DNA of 10,591 nt from Beroe ovata (Eukaryota > Ctenophora > Nuda > Beroida > Beroidae), in assembly GCA_946803715.1 (NCBI GenBank), contig CAMPET010000288.1, positions 64,001 through 74,591 of the forward strand. The letters are read 5' to 3'. The position numbers and the translations under genes were made by a program. How positions within the stretch are numbered: position 1 is the stretch's first letter; every line of letters starts with the position of its first letter. The notes under the pieces are model-generated. The model made no database searches. It was not told the origin of the DNA and was given only the letters and a program-made list of their open reading frames with translations. This document shows, in pieces, positions 6,379 to 10,591 of the stretch.

Positions 6379-6621
6379 CTCAGTCTCAGAAGCCAACTCC
6401 TTTCCGAGCTTCTCCTCACTCCTCCTCGTCTCCTCCGCCAACTTCCCCATCTCCATAGCAACCTCCTCCCTCTCCCTCGCCACCGCCGTCTCCATGTCTC
6501 CCTTTGCTCGGTTCAGTGTCTCTACACGGTCTCTCAGTGAGACACAGCAGGTCTCACTCTCTTCGAGAAACGATTTTGTCTGTTTCAGTTCCGCTTCCAG
6601 TTCCTCAATGTTCAATTGCAA
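6379..6621 (-). CDS. Unit 1 exon M, coiled-coil segment (81 codons)
   Basis: Identical to unit 3 exon M. Phase 0 in and out; its donor GAG|gtgagg would splice to unit 2 exon A if the units belong to one transcript. Confidence 0.8.
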
Positions 6622-6738
6622 CTGCGAATTGAAGCGCTTAATTTACGAAGCGATGATTGTGATAGACATGTGCCATGTTCAAGATCTTATTTAGATTTGA
6701 AAGCGGTGGCAATCATTCCGAAGTCGATATATTCCTAC

Positions 6739-6861
6739 CCGTCGGATAAGATCCCCCGACACAATACTTTTATCCTGGAGAATTGCCAGCTCCTGTGCGC
6801 GCACTGAACTTGCACGTGCTTCCTCGCTCATCTTCTCTATTCTCTCCTCTAGCTCAGCGAT
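6739..6861 (-). CDS. Unit 1 exon L, coiled-coil segment (41 codons)
   Basis: Identical to unit 3 exon L, with acceptor catatag|ATC and donor CGG|gtagga. Confidence 0.7.
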
Positions 6862-7023
6862 CTATATGGGGGAAGAATCAGTTGTCTGTCAACTGGGAAT
6901 CGTCTTAAAATTACGTTTTCTCGAGGAATTAATTAACGAAGTTTTCTCACAGAATCTCACGAATCATTACCGCCAATCACTATAATAGCAACACTCTATG
7001 TTACCATAGCAACAGTACCACAC

Positions 7024-7131
7024 CTTGTATTTGTGTTGTTCCCTGTCCACTGCTCGCTCATGCTTCACCCTCTCCAACTCTGCTGTGTGGATGGAAACTG
7101 TCTCTTCCATCTGACTGTTCAATTCCGATAT
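7024..7131 (-). CDS. Unit 1 exon K, coiled-coil segment (36 codons)
   Basis: Same borders as unit 3 exon K. Reads KHERAVDREQHKYK at its end, with Ala in place of Glu. Confidence 0.75.
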
Positions 7132-7233
7132 CTGTGAGGAAGAATAGACAAGAAATAATCATCACAGAATGACGTGACAGTTGAAACAATAATTAATTGA
7201 TATAATGAAGTGGAGTTAGTTTAATCTTGTTAC

Positions 7234-7434
7234 CTTGCATTGATACTCCTCCCTCTCGCTCCCCTGCTCCTTCATAATATCTGCCAACTTCCCCCTCAAC
7301 TCCTCAATCTCCCTGACTTGGCTCTCTGCCAAAGTTCCCTGCTCCACTGACTCTGATATTGCTGCTTGTAACCGTGCTATCTCTTCTGATGCACGTGTAA
7401 ACTCCTCCTTGCACGTGCTAAACTCAGCTTCACA
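7234..7434 (-). CDS. Unit 1 exon J, coiled-coil segment (67 codons)
   Basis: Acceptor ctctcag|TGT, donor AAG|gtaaca, phase 0. The first residue is Cys (Arg in unit 3), then EAEFSTCKEEFTRASEEIAR. Length is kept exactly despite five residue changes, while the neighbouring intron I-J shows indels; this supports the exon being coding. Confidence 0.8.
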
Positions 7435-7550
7435 CTGAGAGAATTGACGTGGAGGTTCACGCGCAATTTCGAATAGTTTTTGCCAATAATTGAAGTAGGC
7501 CAAGTTTCGTGATTCATGAATATAACACATCTACACGAAACTGGACAAAC

Positions 7551-7685
7551 CTGGTCCAGAAGGTTCTGTTTATCGGACAGACTCTGTTCGAAGGAAGCAA
7601 CCACTCTCCCACTTTCCTCGACCTGGTCCTCGAGCGACGAAATCTCAGCTGCGCTTGACTCCAGAGCAACCGTGAGCAACTTTAC
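7551..7685 (-). CDS. Unit 1 exon I, coiled-coil segment (45 codons)
   Basis: Acceptor caccctag|GTA, donor CAG|gtttgt. Reads VKLLTVALESSAAEISSLED then QVEESGRVVASFEQSLSDKQ. Four conservative changes relative to unit 3. Confidence 0.75.
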
Positions 7686-8249
7686 CTAGGGTGCAACGGA
7701 ATTATCTAGCAACTGTGGTGTCAAGTGAACCAGTACATGTGATGTCAGAGTCCAGAGTGGTGCCAGTATTTGGTGGTGTCAGATTGTTCGAGCAAAAGTG
7801 GTGTCAGACAAAAGTGATGTCAGTGAAGCCGCACAACGCAAACAGGCGTAAACAAACAATGCAGCATTCTCAAGCCACCCCAACATTCCCTCCAAATCCG
7901 CTTATCATTAGTCACTCCTACTCCATTGATATAGCCATGGACTGACCCCCCTATCTATCCCTTTAACTTCATATACAACACTGAGTCTGACAACAAGCAC
8001 GGGAATTTATTAATGTGCGCATTTATCGAGGATAAAGCTGGCAAGTTCAACTCCTCTTCAGTAATCGTGGTGATTGTTCAGCATTGGGATAATTGGGTAA
8101 ACTACGGTTCTTCAGAATAGCATCGGTATTTTCCCATGAGAGCGTTTGCTCGGAGACGACAAAACCTAGTCATGAGACACTGGGTATAAGCAGGAGACAC
8201 TGTCAACACGACAGACACAAGAGAGAAGAGACACACGTGAGACACGAAC
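7686..8249 (-). other. Intron H-I of unit 1 (564 bp), no convincing exon
   Basis: Colinear with 1472-2036 but with many substitutions and indels. It holds the GTGGTGTCA cluster beside exon I and GAGACAC-type imperfect repeats after the exon H donor. No stretch shows splice borders conserved with unit 3. Confidence 0.55.
7715..7823. repeat. GTGGTGTCA repeat cluster, intron H-I, unit 1
   Basis: Six copies, some with one mismatch, start at 7715, 7739, 7757, 7773, 7798 and 7814. That is one unit more than in unit 3, added at the end near exon I. Confidence 0.7.
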
Positions 8250-8402
8250 CTGCTCGGTGAGAGCAGCAAGGTTCTCCTCCCTCTCCCCTGTCTCCCTTTT
8301 CATTTCCTCCACCTGACTCTCCCTCTCCCCCACCACACCCTTCACTTGTTCCAGTTCGGTTTGAGTCTCATTGAGGAGGGATTCTAACTCTCCAATCTTC
8401 TC
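8250..8402 (-). CDS. Unit 1 exon H, coiled-coil segment with shifted 5' border (51 codons)
   Basis: Donor CAG|gtccgt-like position is replaced here by CAG|gttcgtgtc; the exon ends REENLAALTEQ. At the acceptor used in unit 3 (gttag, which would start the exon at 8431) the exon is 182 bases, 13 fewer than unit 3, and exon G (phase 0) would join out of frame. An internal acceptor, actcattcag|GAG, restores phase 0 and gives EKIGELESLLNETQTELEQV onward, 51 codons. This border is inferred from frame and has no transcript support. Otherwise the copy is a frameshifted exon. Confidence 0.55.
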
Positions 8403-8504
8403 CTGAATGAGTAATTTTTCACGGATAGAAGCTAACAAGATGCTTACCTACTATCCAAAATTCTTATCACTAAAAGTTAAAAACAGAAAAATGTGTCAGC
8501 ATAC

Positions 8505-8596
8505 CTCCTGCGTGGTTTGCTGGGGCGGTGTACAGTTCTCCACTTCAACCGTCTCATCAGCTTCAATAACGGGGAGCAGAACAGTTCCATCCGTCT
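8505..8596 (-). CDS. Unit 1 exon G, acidic linker segment (30 full codons)
   Basis: Acceptor caccag|AG (phase 1), donor GAG|gtatgc (phase 0). Reads TDGTVLLPVIEADETVEVEN then CTPPQQTTQE. The first 19 codons match unit 3; the last 11 hold all five changes, so the linker's C-terminal end is under weak constraint. Confidence 0.75.
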
Positions 8597-8679
8597 CTGG
8601 TGGGGGAGGGGGATGTTATGACCGAGTCGAATATTCGACACCTTCATGCTGTTACCAAGATGGGACGCGCGATGCGTGA

Positions 8680-8735
8680 CACGCGCTACACATCACGCGT
8701 TACACATCACGCGTTATTCATCACGCGTTTTACAC
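8680..8735. repeat. Degenerate 14-bp tandem repeat (CACGCGTTACACAT type), intron F-G, unit 1
   Basis: Four units start at 8680, 8694, 8708 and 8722. The first has CGCTACA, the third TTATTCAT, the fourth an extra T. The unit number is like that of the perfect array in unit 3, but the units have drifted or, conversely, unit 3 was homogenised. Confidence 0.85.
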
Positions 8736-8752
8736 AACATGACGTTACTCAC

Positions 8753-8962
8753 CAGTCTCCTCTTCCGCCTTCCCCTCCTTCAGACTATCAATCTCCGCCT
8801 GCTGTCGGGTGATGATCCTCGCGTATCTCTCAATCTCGAACGCCTGGTTGTCAACCTCCTCCTGGAGTTTGAGTATTTCATCCTGGAGCTCAAACACGTT
8901 GTTACTCTCCGAGTCGAGGATTTCGTCGTTAAGAGAATCTTCCAGACTGGTATCAATGGTTG
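8753..8962 (-). CDS. Unit 1 exon F, linker plus coiled coil (70 codons)
   Basis: Same phase-1 borders as unit 3 exon F (catcag|CA; ACTG|gtgagt). Two residue changes (Ile for Val in the LQDE-LKLQ stretch; Ala for Glu in KEGK-EEET) amid several synonymous changes, which is the pattern expected of constrained coding sequence. Confidence 0.8.
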
Positions 8963-9052
8963 CTGATGAGGTGGAAAAGAGTGGTGTCAATCGAAGAGTG
9001 GTGGCAGCGGAGCTGATGACTAGATAAGGTGGTGTCAAGGATGAAATGGTGT
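8947..9052. repeat. TGGTGTCA repeat array overlapping exon F, unit 1 (one unit fewer)
   Basis: Copies lie at about 8947 (inside exon F, as TGGTATCA), 8978, 8995 (as TGGTGGCA), 9026 and 9043. The 17-bp unit present at 2828-2844 in unit 3 is missing here. Confidence 0.7.
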
Positions 9053-9076
9053 CAGCGGTCGATGTTCTGGACTCAC

Positions 9077-9182
9077 GAGCAAAGTTAGGGTTTGCCTCCT
9101 TAGTGAACATGGGAACAGCAACTGATAGTCTCTTCTTCATTTTCTCCCTCTGTTCACACGCTATCGAGTCTTCCTCTTGAGT
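9077..9182 (-). CDS. Unit 1 exon E, coiled-coil end and hinge
   Basis: Same protein as units 2 and 3 with a few synonymous changes; acceptor ttcacag|ACT, donor GCTC|gtgagt. Confidence 0.8.
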
Positions 9183-9296
9183 CTGTGAAGGAATGATTGC
9201 AATCAGCACCTGCTGTCACTAGGAGAAAAATTCCAAAATTTCAAACGGAGGACCAATGCTTGACCACCAACAGCAATAATCAGTCACATGCCCCAC

Positions 9297-9515
9297 CTGG
9301 AGTCTTTGTTGCGCTTTTTTCAGTCTCTTCGCCGCGATATGGGCATTCTTCTCCGCCTTCTCCAACTTCAGCTTACACGCACTGAACTTGGCATGAAGTT
9401 CGTCCAGCTGATCCTTGAGTCTCTTGTTCTCCTCCACGCTCTCCTCCCAGAACCGCCTCAACTCATCGTTACTTTCCTCTCTCTCACAGTCCTCCCGCTC
9501 CTTGTTAGCCATCGC
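9297..9515 (-). CDS. Unit 1 exon D, coiled-coil segment (73 codons)
   Basis: Same protein as the other copies, with several synonymous changes. The donor is CAG|gtgggg, nearer consensus than gtttgg in units 2 and 3. Downstream intron D-E differs in sequence and length. Confidence 0.85.
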
Positions 9516-9824
9516 CTGGGGGGAGTAAGTGGGAATGAGCGAGGGAGTGAGTGGGAGTGAGCGAGGGAGTAAGTGGGAGTGAGCGAGGGAATAAGTGGAT
9601 GTGGGAGAGTAAGCGAGGGAGTGAGTGAGGGAGAGGGTGAGCTAAGGAATGAGCGAGGAAGGAGAGAGGGAGTAAGCGAGGGAGAGAGGGTGATCCAGCA
9701 AGGGGTGAGGCGTCGAGGGAGTGAGACTGGGAGGAGGAGCGAAAAAGGAGGGAGCGAGGGGAAGGATGAGACTGGGAGAGAGTGAGAGAGTGAGAGATGA
9801 AAACTATTCCCGCCAATAACTCAC
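9516..9824. repeat. Purine-rich minisatellite filling intron C-D, unit 1
   Basis: 309 bp. The part next to exon D (about 9520-9590) has a different arrangement of GTGGGAGTGAGCGAGGGA units. From about 9590 onward it equals units 2 and 3 with a single base change (GAGCTAAGG for GAGCTAGGG). The switch from diverged to identical sequence lies inside this repeat. Confidence 0.85.
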
Positions 9825-9938
9825 CCATTGTAGTTTCTGGTTCTCCTCAAACATGGACTTGTACGCATCCTGTAGCTCATCATACTTGACCAGTTCATTC
9901 TGTGCTTCATGCAGGTACTTCCGTGTCATCTTCAGATC
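9825..9938 (-). CDS. Unit 1 exon C, coiled-coil segment (38 codons)
   Basis: Base-for-base equal to unit 3 exon C; phase 0 borders ttaacag|GAT and TGG|gtgagt. Confidence 0.8.
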
Positions 9939-10065
9939 CTGTTAAGTGTGAAACTACTGTCACCAATAATTAAAGCAGATCATCAATCACTTGGTTTGGA
10001 ATTCTAAAACATTGGCGGTCAGATTTCTAAAACATTGGCGGTCAGCTTGCCGAGATTTTCCTCAC

Positions 10066-10158
10066 CTCATCTTTCTCAGCCATAACTTTCTTCAGGTTCG
10101 CTTCCTCGGTTTTAAGGGATTTGATTTCCCGGTCTGTACGCTTGATGATACCATCCAT
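10066..10158 (-). CDS. Unit 1 exon B, coiled-coil segment (31 codons)
   Basis: Identical to the other exon B copies; phase 0 on both sides. Confidence 0.75.
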
Positions 10159-10285
10159 CTGAAGGAAGAAAGATTCGGATCAGACAGTAATCTCATTAGT
10201 CATCGACAACACAACTACAAAACAACTGCGACGCACCTGCGACACAACTGCAACACAACTGTGGTCACACACTAAGATCTCCTAC

Positions 10286-10402
10286 CTGACTATTTAGTCT
10301 CTCCACTGTCTGCTCATTGTCCTTTTCCGCTTGTATAGCTGCCTGCTTCTCTGCCTCTTTCAGAGCTCTGTGGAATGGAGATTCCGATAACCGAGTATTA
10401 TA
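10286..10402 (-). CDS. Unit 1 exon A, start of block (39 codons)
   Basis: Identical to the other exon A copies, with the same 5' border ambiguity (10402 with ggtatag, 10367 with ttccacag). It is the most 5' exon visible in the window, so the true start of the gene lies to the right. Confidence 0.6.
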
Positions 10403-10591
10403 CTATACCAACTCATCTACTGCAGCTCCCCCAATACCCTGATCACCCCCCCTTATGGTTGTTAGAATTTCTAATGGTCCTTGAGCTATGGTAGAAGTTT
10501 CAAGTCAATCGGTCAATCCGTTAGGGAACCATCCCCAAATGCTCACACAAACTGACATGTTTAGGGTCGATAAGGGGTTATGGCGGCCACT
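10403..10591 (-). other. Intron or spacer upstream of unit 1 exon A (partial)
   Basis: Equals 4196-4372 up to the N, then continues 12 bases as ATGGCGGCCACT. No exon or promoter motif is visible. The segment with ATCGGTCAATCCG and a run of C looks like a low-copy interspersed element, but no terminal repeats can be shown. Confidence 0.5.

Larger units (their letters stand above)
6379..10402 (-). other. Unit 1 (right): 13-exon coiled-coil block A-M
   Basis: The right copy, read first in the transcript. Exons are A 10286-10402, B 10066-10158, C 9825-9938, D 9297-9515, E 9077-9182, F 8753-8962, G 8505-8596, H 8250-8402 (or to 8431), I 7551-7685, J 7234-7434, K 7024-7131, L 6739-6861 and M 6379-6621. 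All splice borders seen in unit 3 recur here except the exon H acceptor. Exons A-E, L and M encode the same protein as unit 3; F-K carry about 22 residue changes. Substitutions in coding sequence are mostly conservative, and open frames are kept apart from exon H, so this copy looks functional or only recently relaxed. Confidence 0.7.

Overview
The window looks like animal (metazoan) nuclear DNA and not bacterial. No long open frame exists, but the minus strand carries many short coding exons with GT...AG borders, pyrimidine-rich acceptors and matching intron phases. The introns are short (about 90-565 bp) and contain minisatellites. A small-intron invertebrate is my best inference, with a sponge as a low-confidence guess. 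The sequence alone does not fix the species.

Everything codes on the minus strand, so transcription runs from right to left. I reconstruct a block of 13 exons, labelled A to M in transcript order. Together they encode 652 codons of charged, Glu/Lys/Arg/Gln-rich, almost Pro/Gly-free protein, that is, long coiled-coil rods interrupted by an acidic, Pro-containing linker (end of exon E to exon G). I do not recognise the family. No motor, CAP-Gly, GRIP or other globular domain is visible, so the window is an internal piece of a long rod protein, with neither start nor stop codon identified.

The block occurs three times. Unit 1 (right, 6379-10402) has A-M. Unit 2 (middle, 4374-5978) has only A-E and part of F, and lies between two single-N assembly joins (4373 and 6088). 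Unit 3 (left, 174-4195) has A-M. Exon M ends in phase 0 and exon A can start in phase 0, so consecutive units could be read through as a tandem repeat of about 652 residues inside one giant protein. Separate paralogues, collapsed repeats or merged haplotypes remain possible because of the Ns.

Units 1 and 3 are a mosaic. Their outer parts, introns included, are essentially identical (1-697 against 6206-6902, and about 3370-4372 against 9580-10579). The interior (exons G-K and their introns) differs by several percent with many amino-acid changes. Unit 1 also has a 13-nt shortfall at the 5' end of exon H that breaks the frame unless a downstream acceptor is used.

The introns hold three minisatellite types, all repeated in the units: a 14-bp CACGCGTTACACAT array (intron F-G), GTGGTGTCA repeats (introns E-F and H-I, the first running into exon F), and a purine-rich GAGGGAGTGAGC tract of about 300 bp (intron C-D).
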